64,000 bases of DNA from Kangiella profundi (GTDB taxonomy: Bacteria > Pseudomonadota > Gammaproteobacteria > Enterobacterales > Kangiellaceae), in the NCBI RefSeq assembly GCF_002838765.1, contig NZ_CP025120.1, positions 186,001-250,000 on the forward strand, read 5' to 3'. Under the pieces are notes generated by a model. The model was not told the DNA's origin and did not search any database. It saw nothing but the letters and a program-made list of their open reading frames with translations. The number at the start of each line of letters is the position of its first letter. Positions within the stretch are counted from its first letter, which is position 1. Below, in pieces: positions 18,301 to 28,278 of this stretch. Made by a program: the position numbers and the translations under genes.

Positions 18301-19800
18301 ATGGGTGATACTTTAGAAAAAAATGATCTGGCAATACTGATTGAATCGAAAAATCCCATTATCATCATTGAGTCACATGAAGAGAGCCGTGTTACTGAGC
18401 TACTGACCAAGGTTGCAATAAAACTCAAAAAGCCATTGTTCGGCTGGCATTTGACGGAAGGCTTGCGCCGCGTGGAAATGACTGACTCACATTTTGCGCC
18501 ATTGGATAACACACAAAAACCCGACGATTGCCTAAAGCATATCAAACGCATGGAGCGCCCCGGAATTTACGTGCTTTATGATTTTCATCCTTTTCTTGAT
18601 GAGCATCACCCAGAACAGGTAAGGTTGGTCAAAGATATTGCTTTACAGTTTCAAAAGTATCACCAGACATTAGTTTTTGTCAGTCATAAGTTGAAACTCC
18701 CTGAAGAAATTCGACGCTTTTCAGCCAGGTTTGAACTACGGCTGCCGAGCCATGTTGAACTGGAAAGGTTGATTCATGCCGAAGCCACTCGCTGGGCGCT
18801 TGGCAATCAGGGACAAAAAGTACGAACTGATAAGGCTACCATGCAGAGGCTGGTGCAAAATCTGACAGGATTAACCCTAAGTGATGCGCAACAGATCATA
18901 CGTAATCTAATCTATGATGATGGAGCCATCACCGACTGTGAAATGGACAAGGTCAATCGTGCGCGATATGAATTGCTGGATGTAAACGGTGCGGTTCACT
19001 ATGAATATGAAACTGCACACTTTGCCGATGTCGGTGGTATGCAGGTACTCAAGAACTGGCTCGAACGACGTCGCAAAATATTTCTTGATGACCGTGATAT
19101 CGGGTTGGATAAACCGAAGGGTATTATGCTGGTTGGTGTGCAGGGCGGTGGCAAGTCACTGGCTGCCAAGGCTGTTGCCGGCATGTGGGGTGTGCCTTTG
19201 CTGCGTCTCGATTTTGGAGCGCTTTACAGCAAATGGCATGGCGAAAGTGAAAAGAATCTGCGTGAGTCACTCAAACTAGCGGAAATGATGGCGCCTTGCG
19301 TATTGTGGTTGGATGAAATCGAGAAGGGTATTTCAACTGGCGATAATGATGGTGGAACTTCAAAACGGGTTCTTGGCACCATGTTAACCTTTATGCAGGA
19401 AAATAAATTGCCCATTTTCATTGTAGCTACCGCCAATGACATTTCAGCGTTGCCACCTGAGCTGGTTCGAAAAGGGCGGCTGGATGAAATCTTTTTTGTC
19501 GACCTGCCTGACAATGAATCACGTCAGGAAATCATTCGCATACATTTAAGCAAGCGCAAACAGCTGGTAGAAAAGTTTGATTTACTAGCTCTTGCTGATG
19601 CCTGTGATGGCTTTAGTGGGGCAGAGATAGAGCAGGTCATTATTGCTGGGTTATACGCAGCCCATTATGACGATAAGCCCCTTTGTGATGAAACCTTACT
19701 CAAAGAAATAGCAGCGACCAGCCCATTATCCAAAGTGATGGCGGAGAAAATGCAGTTACTAAGAAATTGGGCTGATGGCAGAGCCGTATTAGCTAATTAA
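18301..19800 (+). CDS. AAA family ATPase, Ycf46 type
   Basis: 499 residues. The N-terminal half (about 1-240) is the variable Ycf46 region; the AAA module follows with Walker A GVQGGGKS about residue 278, Walker [11 protein letters not shown] about 332, sensor VATANDI and arginine finger region RKGRLDE about 389. Ycf46-like ATPases occur in cyanobacteria, plastids and many proteobacteria and are linked to inorganic carbon use in cyanobacteria; the role here is unknown. The only GAGG before the ATG is 13 bases away, a weak start context. The GST-like gene begins 28 bases after its stop. Confidence 0.88.
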   Translation: MGDTLEKNDLAILIESKNPIIIIESHEESRVTELLTKVAIKLKKPLFGWHLTEGLRRVEMTDSHFAPLDNTQKPDDCLKHIKRMERPGIYVLYDFHPFLDEHHPEQVRLVKDIALQFQKYHQTLVFVSHKLKLPEEIRRFSARFELRLPSHVELERLIHAEATRWALGNQGQKVRTDKATMQRLVQNLTGLTLSDAQQIIRNLIYDDGAITDCEMDKVNRARYELLDVNGAVHYEYETAHFADVGGMQVLKNWLERRRKIFLDDRDIGLDKPKGIMLVGVQGGGKSLAAKAVAGMWGVPLLRLDFGALYSKWHGESEKNLRESLKLAEMMAPCVLWLDEIEKGISTGDNDGGTSKRVLGTMLTFMQENKLPIFIVATANDISALPPELVRKGRLDEIFFVDLPDNESRQEIIRIHLSKRKQLVEKFDLLALADACDGFSGAEIEQVIIAGLYAAHYDDKPLCDETLLKEIAATSPLSKVMAEKMQLLRNWADGRAVLAN

Positions 19801-19828
19801 GCGCAAATTAAGGATCAGGGAGTTTGGA

Positions 19829-20425
19829 ATGAAATTAATATATTCGACGGCATCACCTTACGCACGGACAGCAAGAATTTTTGTTCAGGAACTTGGTTTA
19901 GAGGACAGGGTGAAGGAAGTCTTTCAGCATCCGTTTGAGAACCCACAGGAATTGATTGCTGCTAATCCGCTTTGTAAAGTTCCTTGCCTGATCACGGATA
20001 AGGGGCAGGCAATCTTTGATAGCCAGGTAATTTGTGAGTATCTGGATTCTGAAGCAGGAAGCCAACTGTTCAAAGATATCTCTGGAGACTGGCATCAGAA
20101 GACCTTGTATTCGCTAACTAGAGGATTGCTGGACTCAGCTGTAGCCTGGCAACAGGATAAGATGAGGGAACCTGAGCAGCGTTCTGAATTCTGGCAGGAG
20201 CGATTCATAAAGAGCATAGACCGAGGACTGGAGTATTTTGCAAAACGGATAGATGAACTTCCAAAAGAGTTTTCGGCGATTCATGTCAACCTGATTACGG
20301 TATTGGAATATCTAGACTTCAGGCATCCGGAATATCAGTGGCAGAACAAGTTTGAATCGCTGAAAAATTGGTGGGCGGGTTATAAAGAAAAGCCTTCGAT
20401 TGTTGCAACACAACCGAAGGCTTAG
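19829..20425 (+). CDS. Glutathione S-transferase family protein
   Basis: 198 residues. The thioredoxin-like N-terminus has YSTASPYARTARIF with Ser 9 in the catalytic position, the cis-proline region KVPCLI, and FDSQVICEYLD, the glutathione gamma-glutamyl binding strand. The C-terminal half is helical. The substrate is unknown. AAGGA/GGGAG lie ahead of the ATG. It probably shares a transcript with the AAA ATPase. Its final codons form one arm of a hairpin that can terminate the opposite operon. Confidence 0.85.
   Translation: MKLIYSTASPYARTARIFVQELGLEDRVKEVFQHPFENPQELIAANPLCKVPCLITDKGQAIFDSQVICEYLDSEAGSQLFKDISGDWHQKTLYSLTRGLLDSAVAWQQDKMREPEQRSEFWQERFIKSIDRGLEYFAKRIDELPKEFSAIHVNLITVLEYLDFRHPEYQWQNKFESLKNWWAGYKEKPSIVATQPKA
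20390..20423 (-). terminator. Terminator for ydbH-ynbE-ydbL inside the GST 3' end
   Basis: 9-bp stem AAGCCTTCG / CGAAGGCTT. On the minus strand it is followed by TTCTTT. It overlaps the last codons of the convergent GST gene. Confidence 0.5.
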
Positions 20426-20450
20426 CAGAACTAGTTAACAGACTGTTCTG

Positions 20451-20783
20451 TTATTTCTTACGCCAGGCTCCGTTGATGTTGATGTAGTGTCCTGACTGGG
20501 TTTTATCAAGATTACGTTTGGCGGCAATAGCTTCAACTTCCGCTAAAGTTATGTTCGCTTTACGAGCTTCCTGAGCATATATGGTGCGACGCTTGTCATT
20601 AATGTCCTGAACAAAAGAGCGAATTTGAGGGCTGGGGTTTGATACTACAATACCAACATAGCCAGTAGACATTTCGCCCACAATACCCTGGTCTTTAAGC
20701 GTACCGATATCCAGCGCAAAGGCCTGCGCAGATAATAGTAAACTAACAATTAGCGTCATTATTGAATAACTTAGCTTTTTCAT
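20451..20783 (-). CDS. ydbL: YdbL family periplasmic protein (DUF1318)
   Basis: 110 residues with a signal peptide ending near AQAFALD. The mature part has GIVGEMSTGYVGIV and VQDINDKRRTIYAQEA, typical of YdbL/DUF1318, and ends ININGAWRKK. In E. coli ydbL is co-transcribed with ydbH and ynbE, and YdbH-YnbE form an AsmA-like bridge for phospholipid traffic to the outer membrane; YdbL is thought to modulate it. The gene order here is the same. Confidence 0.88.
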   Translation of the reverse strand: MKKLSYSIMTLIVSLLLSAQAFALDIGTLKDQGIVGEMSTGYVGIVVSNPSPQIRSFVQDINDKRRTIYAQEARKANITLAEVEAIAAKRNLDKTQSGHYININGAWRKK

Positions 20784-20794
20784 AATTGCCTCTC

Positions 20795-20989
20795 CTAAAA
20801 TAAGCCTGATTCTTCGCTCAAGGCTTTATCCAATTCACGTTCAACCTTGACCACAATTTCATGTTTAATGGTGAAATCACCAATGATATGGATAGGTTTG
20901 TCTGGTGCTTCCAGCTTCACGGTACAGGCCGATGCCAATATAGATAGGCTGGCAACGGAGATTAGAGCTGGTAATCCGCTTCTTTTCAT
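20795..20989 (-). CDS. ynbE: YnbE family lipoprotein
   Basis: 64 residues. A short signal with lipobox LASAC predicts an outer-membrane lipoprotein, followed by VKLEAPDKPIHI and a helix ending VKVERELDKAL. In E. coli YnbE stacks on the C-terminal end of YdbH to complete a periplasm-spanning lipid conduit. It lies 64 bases after ydbH and 11 bases before ydbL. Confidence 0.88.
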   Translation of the reverse strand: MKRSGLPALISVASLSILASACTVKLEAPDKPIHIIGDFTIKHEIVVKVERELDKALSEESGLF

Positions 20990-21053
20990 ACTATTTCCTT
21001 ACACAGATTATTAACTGAAGATAACTGTTATTTTACGAGCTTAACATGAATTA

Positions 21054-23693
21054 TCACTGAATTTTGAGCAATTGCTTCTGTTTTAAATCATCAATCACCG
21101 GAGTGGCCATATCGCCAGTTACCAGCATTGAATAAAGCAGATTTGGCAAATTGCCGCGCAGTGTAAGATCCAACTTGATCGGAAACCCATTATAAAGTTC
21201 GGGGTTTGATCCAAGGGCGTAAAGAGTAATGATGTAATCACCCTCGCTGCTGTAATCGATAGTGCCGCTTAGCTCTTTATAGTGGAAGTTTTCCAACGCC
21301 TGGAAAGCTATATTAGCCTCTTTCCCGCCTTCAGATTTCAACTTTAGAACACCTGGTTTCTTACTGATGAAAGTGCCATTGGTAATTTGGCGACTACCCG
21401 GTTTGATAATAAGTGGCAAAATAATATCGAAGTTGCCACTAACGGATAGCTTTTCACTTTCCAACGCGGTAAGGAGTTGCTGCAAACTGATATTGGAAAG
21501 CATTAAACTGAATGGCTCAATAGTAGTTTTGTGCATGTCAAAACGTGGAATGCTGATGGTGCCCCCCAGCAACTGGCCGCTTATATCTTTAAACCGATAG
21601 TTGGTAGCTGTGTGATCGAGCTTGAAATTTAAGTCACGAATGGCAATGCCAGCGGCCAGCTCTATGCTATCTATCTTAGCTGTAACAATACCCTGAAGTG
21701 CTGACTGCTTACTCAGGTTGTCTGAAATGCTGGCATTATTTAGCGCCAATTTGTCATACAGCAGATTCAGTTTATCGATACTCATGGCGCCTTCAAAAAG
21801 CAACTTTAGCGGGTCACCTGATAATTTACTGATATTAAGATCACCGCCTGTCACCTGTAAGGCAGGATAAGCTTTTAAAAATGGCGTCCAGCTTTTAAGT
21901 GTCAGCATTGGCAAGCTGGAGCGATCAACCTGCAGATTATGAGTGCCTCCTTTAAGGTTGTAGGCATAACGAACGGGAATAGTGCTTTGCGAATGCTGCA
22001 ACGAACCTTTGGCAGTAAAGGTCTGCTTTAAAAGTTTCCAGTCAAATTGACCACTGACGTAATCAACAGCAACATTGTCAGTAAGGTAGCTGGCCTGTAT
22101 GAAACTCAAGTTACCATTAATGGCTGCATTGCTTGGGTCTGGCTTTAGTGAACCTTTAACTTCGTAAAGTGTGAGTGGTTGCTTGCTTAGCGAAATTTGC
22201 TTTGCAGCGTAACTGGCCTGCAGATTGGCATTGTTGAGATCAACCTGGGTCTTAAACTGCGACAGCTTAACTGTTTCTTTGTCTAACAGGGCCTGCACAT
22301 CTATTGGAGCTGCTAATTTAAGACTAAGTTTCCTTTCTTGCTTTGCAACTTCTTGATTAAGTGTTCCGGCAAGGGGCTGTGACCAATCTGCTGAGCCTTG
22401 CCAATCATGTGCTGGTAAGTTAACGGTGTAGCTAGCACTTTTGAGATTAGTTTTTCCGAGTCTGGCCAATAACTGTTGAGTATTAAAAGCAAGATTTCCA
22501 TTAGCCAGTTGTACTGAACTTTGAAGATCAGCGTTTATTGAGTCAGTTGAGAAAAACATAGTCTTCTCAGTAGTCTGATATTGTGTCGCTGGCAAGTTAA
22601 TGGTTAGGTTTATCTGTGAGCTTATCTGCTGCTCTGGAGCGCTAAAAGTTTTAGTAAGGTCAAAGTTAATAGAGTCAGCGATGGCGGTCAGCTCAATGTC
22701 TTTAGTTTTGGCGTTAATATCCAGTTGGCCATTAACACTAAGGATTTGTGATTCGGTACTGAATTGAATATCAGTTGCTTTACCTGCAGCAAATGCAAAG
22801 TTTGCTTGATTTGCCAGTTTTTTTGCATCAAGGCTTAAACCATATGCTTTGGCATAACTATTTATCTGCTGCTCAAACCATGAGCGATTAAAATCGATAG
22901 GTAGTTCGAATGAACTACCCTCTGCGAGTTGTGCTGCAAACTGTTTATCGCCAACTTGCTGAAGAGAGCCAGTTAAATCAAAGTTGATCGTCCCCAGATC
23001 TGCTGAATAAATTTGTACAAACGGAATCTGTGCGATTTGACCATTAAGACTAAACTGCCAGCCTGACTGTGCCAATGGTTGAGTACTTACCGATAGCTTA
23101 TTAGAATTCTGCTGAACCTCAAGATTAATTGAGCTAAGCTGCTGTTGATAGTGACCAACTGTTGCTGCAAGCTCTGCTTCCAGGCCCATCCAATTGATGT
23201 GGCTGGACAGCTGAAGTTGCTCATTATCACCTGCAAACTGGATATTCGATATTGCTATATCCTGCGCAGCAATGCCCTTTAACTGCACCTGCTCAATTGA
23301 AAGCTTATTAACAGGTAACTGAGGAACAGAGATAGATTGTGGTAACTGGAATCCAAGATTAGTGGTGGTGTCTTTTGCCGGTGTGACAGTAACAATCGCT
23401 TGTTCGGCTGAAACAGAGAGTAGCTTTTGCTGCCACAGGGAGTAATGAAGTTCAGTGTTGGCAAGCTGCAGTAAGAGTTGGGTATTGCCATCTATCTGTA
23501 ATGTCAGATTTTTAACTTTGGTACGGGTTAGCCCGGGACGTTCAAGTTCCAGTGATTCAAGTTTGATTGAAGAGGGAAGAAACTTGGCAAGTTGGCCGGG
23601 TACCCAGTAGGGTGATGTCCAGTAGGCGATCACAAACAGTAACGCCAGAACGGCGCTGATCCATGCAGTCCATTTTAGAATCTTTTTAATCAA
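21054..23693 (-). CDS. ydbH: YdbH family AsmA-like protein
   Basis: 879 residues, inner-membrane anchored by an N-terminal helix (about 8-25), with a long beta-rich body typical of the AsmA/VPS13-like bridge proteins and a conserved C-terminal region (GNFDIILPL, then NGFPIKLDLTLRGNLPNLL and MATPVIDDL). By family it carries phospholipids between inner and outer membranes together with YnbE. First gene of the ydbH-ynbE-ydbL operon; a terminator for the upstream purD lies 35 bases before it. Confidence 0.88.
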   Translation of the reverse strand: MIKKILKWTAWISAVLALLFVIAYWTSPYWVPGQLAKFLPSSIKLESLELERPGLTRTKVKNLTLQIDGNTQLLLQLANTELHYSLWQQKLLSVSAEQAIVTVTPAKDTTTNLGFQLPQSISVPQLPVNKLSIEQVQLKGIAAQDIAISNIQFAGDNEQLQLSSHINWMGLEAELAATVGHYQQQLSSINLEVQQNSNKLSVSTQPLAQSGWQFSLNGQIAQIPFVQIYSADLGTINFDLTGSLQQVGDKQFAAQLAEGSSFELPIDFNRSWFEQQINSYAKAYGLSLDAKKLANQANFAFAAGKATDIQFSTESQILSVNGQLDINAKTKDIELTAIADSINFDLTKTFSAPEQQISSQINLTINLPATQYQTTEKTMFFSTDSINADLQSSVQLANGNLAFNTQQLLARLGKTNLKSASYTVNLPAHDWQGSADWSQPLAGTLNQEVAKQERKLSLKLAAPIDVQALLDKETVKLSQFKTQVDLNNANLQASYAAKQISLSKQPLTLYEVKGSLKPDPSNAAINGNLSFIQASYLTDNVAVDYVSGQFDWKLLKQTFTAKGSLQHSQSTIPVRYAYNLKGGTHNLQVDRSSLPMLTLKSWTPFLKAYPALQVTGGDLNISKLSGDPLKLLFEGAMSIDKLNLLYDKLALNNASISDNLSKQSALQGIVTAKIDSIELAAGIAIRDLNFKLDHTATNYRFKDISGQLLGGTISIPRFDMHKTTIEPFSLMLSNISLQQLLTALESEKLSVSGNFDIILPLIIKPGSRQITNGTFISKKPGVLKLKSEGGKEANIAFQALENFHYKELSGTIDYSSEGDYIITLYALGSNPELYNGFPIKLDLTLRGNLPNLLYSMLVTGDMATPVIDDLKQKQLLKIQ

Positions 23694-23727
23694 GTAAATC
23701 CAGTCCGCTTATAATTTTCTGAAGCAT

Positions 23728-23761
23728 AAAAAAAGCCTTACAGGTTAGTGTAAGGCTTTTT
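23728..23761 (-). terminator. Terminator after purD
   Basis: 8-bp GC-containing stem GCCTTACA / TGTAAGGC, loop GGTTAG, flanked by A and T runs. On the minus strand it ends in seven T residues, 24 bases after the purD stop. Confidence 0.9.
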
Positions 23762-23784
23762 GATGAATGGTCAATGAACCAGGT

Positions 23785-25080
23785 TTATTTTGCCTGTTCG
23801 CGAGCAATCGCCCTGTGACCGATATCAGTACGGTAATAGACTTTGTCCCAGCTGATCTGTTTAACACCTTCGTAGGCTTTGGCTTGAGCTTCGGTCACAG
23901 AATCACCTAACGCTACGACACAAAGCACTCGTCCACCGTTGGTAACAATCTGGCCGTCTTTCTCAGCAGTACCAGCGTGGAAAACTTTAGCACCGGAAAC
24001 AGAGTCAAGACCATGAATGACATCGCCTTTGGGATAGCTTTCTGGGTAACCGCCAGCAGCCATCACTACACCAACAGCTGCACGCGAATCCCACTCGGTA
24101 GTGGCCGTATCAAGCTTGCCATCCAGAGCCGTTAAACAAAGCTCAACCAGATCGGATTGAAGACGACTCATGATAGGCTGCGTTTCAGGGTCGCCAAAGC
24201 GACAGTTGTATTCCAGAACTTTGGGTACGCCGTTGGCATCAATCATCACGCCAGCATAAAGAAAACCTGTGTAAGGATGGCCTTCTGACGCCATGCCTTC
24301 AACGGTCGGAATAATAACCTGCTGCATTATGCGATCGTGCATTTCAGGAGTTACCACTGGAGCAGGTGAATAGGCGCCCATACCACCAGTGTTAGGTCCG
24401 GTATCACCATTATCACGAGCTTTGTGATCCTGTGACGTTGCAAGAGGCAAAATGTTTTTGCCGTCAACCATCACAATAAAGCTGGCTTCTTCGCCTTGCA
24501 AAAATTCTTCGATAACCACACGGTGACCGGCATCGCCAAACTTGTTACCGGCTAACATGTCATCAATAGCTTCATCGGCTTCTTCAATTGTCTGCGCGAT
24601 GATAACGCCTTTACCGGCAGCCAGACCATCAGCTTTAATCACGATTGGCGTACCCATTTCGCGAACATAGGCTTTGGCTGGCTCAATTTCAGTAAAGTTC
24701 TGATAGGCAGCGGTTGGAATGTTGTGGCGTGCTAGAAAGTCTTTGGTGAAAGCTTTTGAGCCCTCAAGCTGTGCTGCGCCCTTAGTTGGACCAAAGCATT
24801 TAAGACCAGCTTCGGTGAAGGCATCAACAACGCCAATTACTAACGGAGCTTCGGGACCAACGATGGTTAATGCAACCTGATTGCCTTTGGCAAAATCGAT
24901 CAGAGCATCGATATCTTCTGCACCAATGGCCACGGTTTTAATTTTGTTTTCCAGCGCAATGCCTGCATTGCCCGGCGCCACAAAAACGGTGTCGACTTGA
25001 GAAGACTGGGCCGCTTTCCATGCCAGGGCATGCTCGCGACCGCCACTACCAATAATTAATACGTTCATATTAGAGCTCAC
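23785..25080 (-). CDS. purD: Phosphoribosylamine-glycine ligase PurD
   Basis: ATP-grasp ligase, second step of purine synthesis. 431 residues. GSGGREHALAWK at the N-terminus, GPEAPLVIGVVDAF, KADGLAAGKGVI (nucleotide loop), NTGGMGAYSPAP and YNCRFGDPETQ (metal and phosphate ligands) are all present. It follows purH by 5 bases, so the two are translated from one message. Confidence 0.97.
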   Translation of the reverse strand: MSSNMNVLIIGSGGREHALAWKAAQSSQVDTVFVAPGNAGIALENKIKTVAIGAEDIDALIDFAKGNQVALTIVGPEAPLVIGVVDAFTEAGLKCFGPTKGAAQLEGSKAFTKDFLARHNIPTAAYQNFTEIEPAKAYVREMGTPIVIKADGLAAGKGVIIAQTIEEADEAIDDMLAGNKFGDAGHRVVIEEFLQGEEASFIVMVDGKNILPLATSQDHKARDNGDTGPNTGGMGAYSPAPVVTPEMHDRIMQQVIIPTVEGMASEGHPYTGFLYAGVMIDANGVPKVLEYNCRFGDPETQPIMSRLQSDLVELCLTALDGKLDTATTEWDSRAAVGVVMAAGGYPESYPKGDVIHGLDSVSGAKVFHAGTAEKDGQIVTNGGRVLCVVALGDSVTEAQAKAYEGVKQISWDKVYYRTDIGHRAIAREQAK

Positions 25081-25085
25081 ACTGA

Positions 25086-26651
25086 TTAATGACGGAAATG
25101 ACGCATGCCAGTAAAGACCATGGCCATGCCATGCTCATTGGCAGCTTCAATAACTTCATCGTCGCGAATCGAACCACCAGGCTGAATTACTGCAGTAATG
25201 CCAGCTTCAGCAGCAGCATCTATGCCGTCGCGGAATGGGAAGAATGCATCAGAAGCCATTACAGAACCTTTGACTTCGAGGTTCTCGTCGGCTGCTTTGA
25301 TGCCAGCAATCTTGGCACTATAGACGCGGCTCATCTGGCCGGCGCCAACACCAATCGTCTGACCATTTCGAGCATAGACAATAGCGTTCGATTTAACGTA
25401 TTTGGCAACTTTCCAGCAGAACATCAAATCGCGCATTTCTTCTTTGGTCGGTTCACGTTTACTGACGATGCGAAGATCATCTGCGAAGACCATGCCTAGA
25501 TCGCGGTCCTGTACCAGCAGACCACCATTAACGCGTTTGAAATCATGGGCAGCAATTGGAGCTGACCATTCGCCACACTCAAGCAAACGAACGTTTTGCT
25601 TGCTGGCAACGACTGCCTTGGCTTCATCAGAAACCTTAGGCGCAATGATCACTTCGACAAACTGGCGCTCAACAATGGTTTTGGCTGTGTCACCATCTAA
25701 CTCACGGTTAAAGGCGATAATGCCACCAAATGCCGATGTTGGGTCGGTCTGGAACGCCAGCTCATAGGCCTGACCAATGTTGTCAGCAATGGCGACGCCA
25801 CAAGGGTTAGCATGCTTCACGATAACGCAGGCAGGCTCTTCAAAACTTTTAACACACTCAAGCGCAGCATCAGTGTCAGCTACGTTGTTGAATGACAATT
25901 CCTTGCCCTGTATCTGCTTTGCAGTTGCAACGCTGGCTTCCTGTGGGTTGTGCTCAACATAGAAGGCAGCATTCTGGTGTGGGTTTTCACCGTAACGCAT
26001 ATCCTGTGCTTTTTTGTACTGCACAGAATAGGTTGGTGGGAATTCACTGCTGTCATCGGCAGCCTGTACGCCCAGGTAGTTCGAAATAGCCGCATCATAA
26101 CGGGCAGTGTGGGCAAATGCTTTGGCTGCCAGGCGAAAGCGTGTCGCTAGATCCACGCCACCATTTTCAGTGATTTGGCGTGCCACTTCATTAAAGTCGT
26201 CATTTTCAACAACGATAGTAACGTCTTGGTGATTTTTCGCGGCAGAGCGAACCATAGTTGGCCCACCAATGTCGATATTTTCTATCGCATCTGAAAGAGT
26301 CGCATCAGCGCGAGCAATAGTGCTTTCGAAAGGGTATAGGTTTACTACAACCAGATCGATGCCAATGATGCCGTGCTCCTGCATCACTTCATCATCCATA
26401 CCACGGCGACCAAGAATGGCACCGTGAACTTTAGGATGCAGGGTTTTAACGCGACCATCCATCATTTCAGGAAAGCCAGTATAATCTGCAACGTCGGTTA
26501 CAGTGATGCCATTGTCACGCATCAGCTTGGCTGTACCGCCGGTAGATAAAATTTCGATGCCTTTGTCGGCAAGGGCTTGGGCAAATTCAACTACACCAGA
26601 TTTGTCAGAAACGCTGATCAAGGCGCGCTTGACTGGGCGATAGTTAGACAT
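25086..26651 (-). CDS. purH: Bifunctional AICAR transformylase / IMP cyclohydrolase PurH
   Basis: Last two steps of IMP synthesis in one protein. 521 residues. The N-terminal cyclohydrolase part has [24 protein letters not shown] and VVNLYPF; the transformylase part has [13 protein letters not shown] and KHANPCGVA with the catalytic Lys-His. GGAGC precedes the ATG. A terminator-like hairpin lies just upstream, between fis and purH. Confidence 0.97.
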   Translation of the reverse strand: MSNYRPVKRALISVSDKSGVVEFAQALADKGIEILSTGGTAKLMRDNGITVTDVADYTGFPEMMDGRVKTLHPKVHGAILGRRGMDDEVMQEHGIIGIDLVVVNLYPFESTIARADATLSDAIENIDIGGPTMVRSAAKNHQDVTIVVENDDFNEVARQITENGGVDLATRFRLAAKAFAHTARYDAAISNYLGVQAADDSSEFPPTYSVQYKKAQDMRYGENPHQNAAFYVEHNPQEASVATAKQIQGKELSFNNVADTDAALECVKSFEEPACVIVKHANPCGVAIADNIGQAYELAFQTDPTSAFGGIIAFNRELDGDTAKTIVERQFVEVIIAPKVSDEAKAVVASKQNVRLLECGEWSAPIAAHDFKRVNGGLLVQDRDLGMVFADDLRIVSKREPTKEEMRDLMFCWKVAKYVKSNAIVYARNGQTIGVGAGQMSRVYSAKIAGIKAADENLEVKGSVMASDAFFPFRDGIDAAAEAGITAVIQPGGSIRDDEVIEAANEHGMAMVFTGMRHFRH

Positions 26652-26662
26652 GATAGCTCCTT

Positions 26663-26694
26663 AAAAAAATTTAGGGTTCTGATAAGAACCCTAA
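26663..26694 (-). terminator. Terminator-like hairpin between fis and purH
   Basis: On the minus strand: 10-bp stem TTAGGGTTCT / AGAACCCTAA with loop TATC, then ATTTTTTT, running directly into the purH ribosome binding site AAGGAG. It either separates dusB-fis from purHD or acts as an attenuator for purHD. Confidence 0.8.
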
Positions 26695-26713
26695 TTTGAG
26701 GTGACTGATTGTG

Positions 26714-27019
26714 TTACAGAAGATTGTAGCGTTTTAGCTTTTTACGCAAGGTACCGCGGTTTAGACCTAAAACCTGAGCGGCTTTAGTCTGGTTGTTACG
26801 CGTATAGTCCATAATGGCGCGTAGTAACGGTTCTTCCACCTGCGTTAGAACCAAGTCATAGACTTCGCTTAACGGCTGACCATGCATTTGCTTCAAGTAG
26901 TTCTGCATTGACATGGCAACGTGCTCGCGCAACGTTGGATTGGATGCAAACGAGTTACCGTCTACTGGGTTGTCTTGGTTGTTACTTTCTCGAGTTAGAT
27001 TTGTATCAAAAATAGTCAT
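26714..27019 (-). CDS. fis: DNA-binding protein Fis
   Basis: Nucleoid-associated regulator. 101 residues. The helix-turn-helix at the C-terminus (NQTKAAQVLGLNRGTLRKKL) is characteristic, and the central EEPLLRAIMDYTR dimer helix is intact. Its ATG overlaps the dusB stop by 4 bases, the usual dusB-fis arrangement in gammaproteobacteria, so growth-phase control would act at the dusB promoter. Confidence 0.95.
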   Translation of the reverse strand: MTIFDTNLTRESNNQDNPVDGNSFASNPTLREHVAMSMQNYLKQMHGQPLSEVYDLVLTQVEEPLLRAIMDYTRNNQTKAAQVLGLNRGTLRKKLKRYNLL

Positions 27020-28005
27020 GCTGCTATAGCCTGTTGCTTTTGTTCAAAATAACGGTCTAAAACGTCCAACTGTTCAGTACCATCTTCGATGGCATTGAAG
27101 GTTCGACGAAACTCATTGGCATCTGCCTGTTCTTGCAGATACCAGGAAACGTGTTTGCGTGCGATACGAGGTCCCATCACAGCGCCATAAAACTCGTGAA
27201 GAGCATTGATATGTCCTAGCAATACCTGACGCACTTCCTGCCAACTTGGTGGTGATAACTTTTCGCCAGTTTGCAGATAATGCCAAACTTCACGAAAAAT
27301 CCAGGGATTACCCTGTGCACCGCGACCAATCATCAATCCATCAACGCCGGTGTAATCCAATACAAACCTGGCTTTCTCAGGGCTGGTGATATCGCCATTG
27401 GCTACCACTGGAATCGACACTGATTGTTTAATCGCTGCAATCGTATCGTACTCAGCATTGCCAAGGTATTTATCAGCGCGGGTACGGCCATGAACCGCCA
27501 GCGCCTGAATACCTGCCTGTTCCGCAATCTGGGCAATCTGGACACCATTACGGTTGTCGTGATTCCAGCCAGTACGAATTTTCAGTGTCACCGGAACCTC
27601 GACCGCTGACACAACGGTATTCAGAATGTCTTCCACCAACTTAGGATCTTGCAAAAGTGCCGAACCAGCTGCCTTTTTGCAGACCTTTTTGGCGGGACAT
27701 CCCATATTAATATCAATGATTTCAGCACCATTTTGCACATTGTACTGCGCGGCCTGGGCCAGCATTTCTGGCTCAGCACCGGCAATCTGCACAGAGCGGA
27801 TGCCAGGCTCTCCCTGATGATTGCTACGCTGTATGCTTTTTCGCGTATTACGAAGCTTCGGATTGGCGGCGATCATTTCAGAAACGGTCATGCCAGCCCC
27901 AAGCTCTTTACACAGTTGACGGAAGGGACGATCAGTCACACCCGCCATCGGCGCCAGGATCAACGGATTCTCAAGTTGATAAGGACCAATTCGCATAAGC
28001 GCCAT
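27016..28005 (-). CDS. dusB: tRNA-dihydrouridine synthase B
   Basis: FMN-dependent reductase of uridines in tRNA. 329 residues. LAPMAGVTDRPFRQLCKELGAG at the N-terminus, MGCPAKKVCKKAAGSALL with the catalytic Cys, NGDITSPEKA and GRGAQGNPWIF (FMN phosphate) are present. No good ribosome binding site is visible before either the first ATG or the in-frame ATG three codons later, so the start is uncertain by a few residues. First gene of dusB-fis. Confidence 0.95.
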   Translation of the reverse strand: MALMRIGPYQLENPLILAPMAGVTDRPFRQLCKELGAGMTVSEMIAANPKLRNTRKSIQRSNHQGEPGIRSVQIAGAEPEMLAQAAQYNVQNGAEIIDINMGCPAKKVCKKAAGSALLQDPKLVEDILNTVVSAVEVPVTLKIRTGWNHDNRNGVQIAQIAEQAGIQALAVHGRTRADKYLGNAEYDTIAAIKQSVSIPVVANGDITSPEKARFVLDYTGVDGLMIGRGAQGNPWIFREVWHYLQTGEKLSPPSWQEVRQVLLGHINALHEFYGAVMGPRIARKHVSWYLQEQADANEFRRTFNAIEDGTEQLDVLDRYFEQKQQAIAA

Positions 28006-28028
28006 CAGGGTTGAATTTAAGGTGGCCG

Positions 28029-28057
28029 ATCATACACGCTTTAATTCATTTTTTGAA
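28029..28057 (-). promoter_or_regulatory. Candidate dusB-fis promoter
   Basis: -35 TTCAAA (28052-28057), 17-base spacer, -10 TATGAT (28029-28034), followed by a GC-rich discriminator CGGCC. Such a discriminator is common at stringently controlled promoters such as fis. Confidence 0.5.
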
Positions 28058-28139
28058 CGGAATTTGTATAAAAAAGCATCAATTTTTTGCTTGACAATAA
28101 TGAGTTCAAAGGCTTAAGGGGAGAGGACTTGCTAAATGT

Positions 28140-28266
28140 CAATTTGGTAGGCAAGACGTCGCTTGGTCATTACCAGTGACAGGCAGGAGCGTCACAATCT
28201 TAGTAAGCCGTATCTGCAAATTTAACAAATTTGTCGTGTCGGCCGGTGCCTACCTTGCAATGACAA
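28140..28266. repeat. Nested inverted-repeat element (REP/BIME-like or structured RNA)
   Basis: GGTAGGCA (28146-28153) and TGCCTACC (28247-28254) form an outer 8-bp stem enclosing GTGAC/GTCAC (28176-28195) and CAAATTT/AAATTTG (28217-28233). The ends carry GTCATT-type sequences in opposite orientation, resembling REP-type intergenic repeats. It lies between the DUF3426 gene end and the dusB promoter; no coding frame fits. Confidence 0.45.
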
Positions 28267-28278
28267 GTAATAAAGTAG

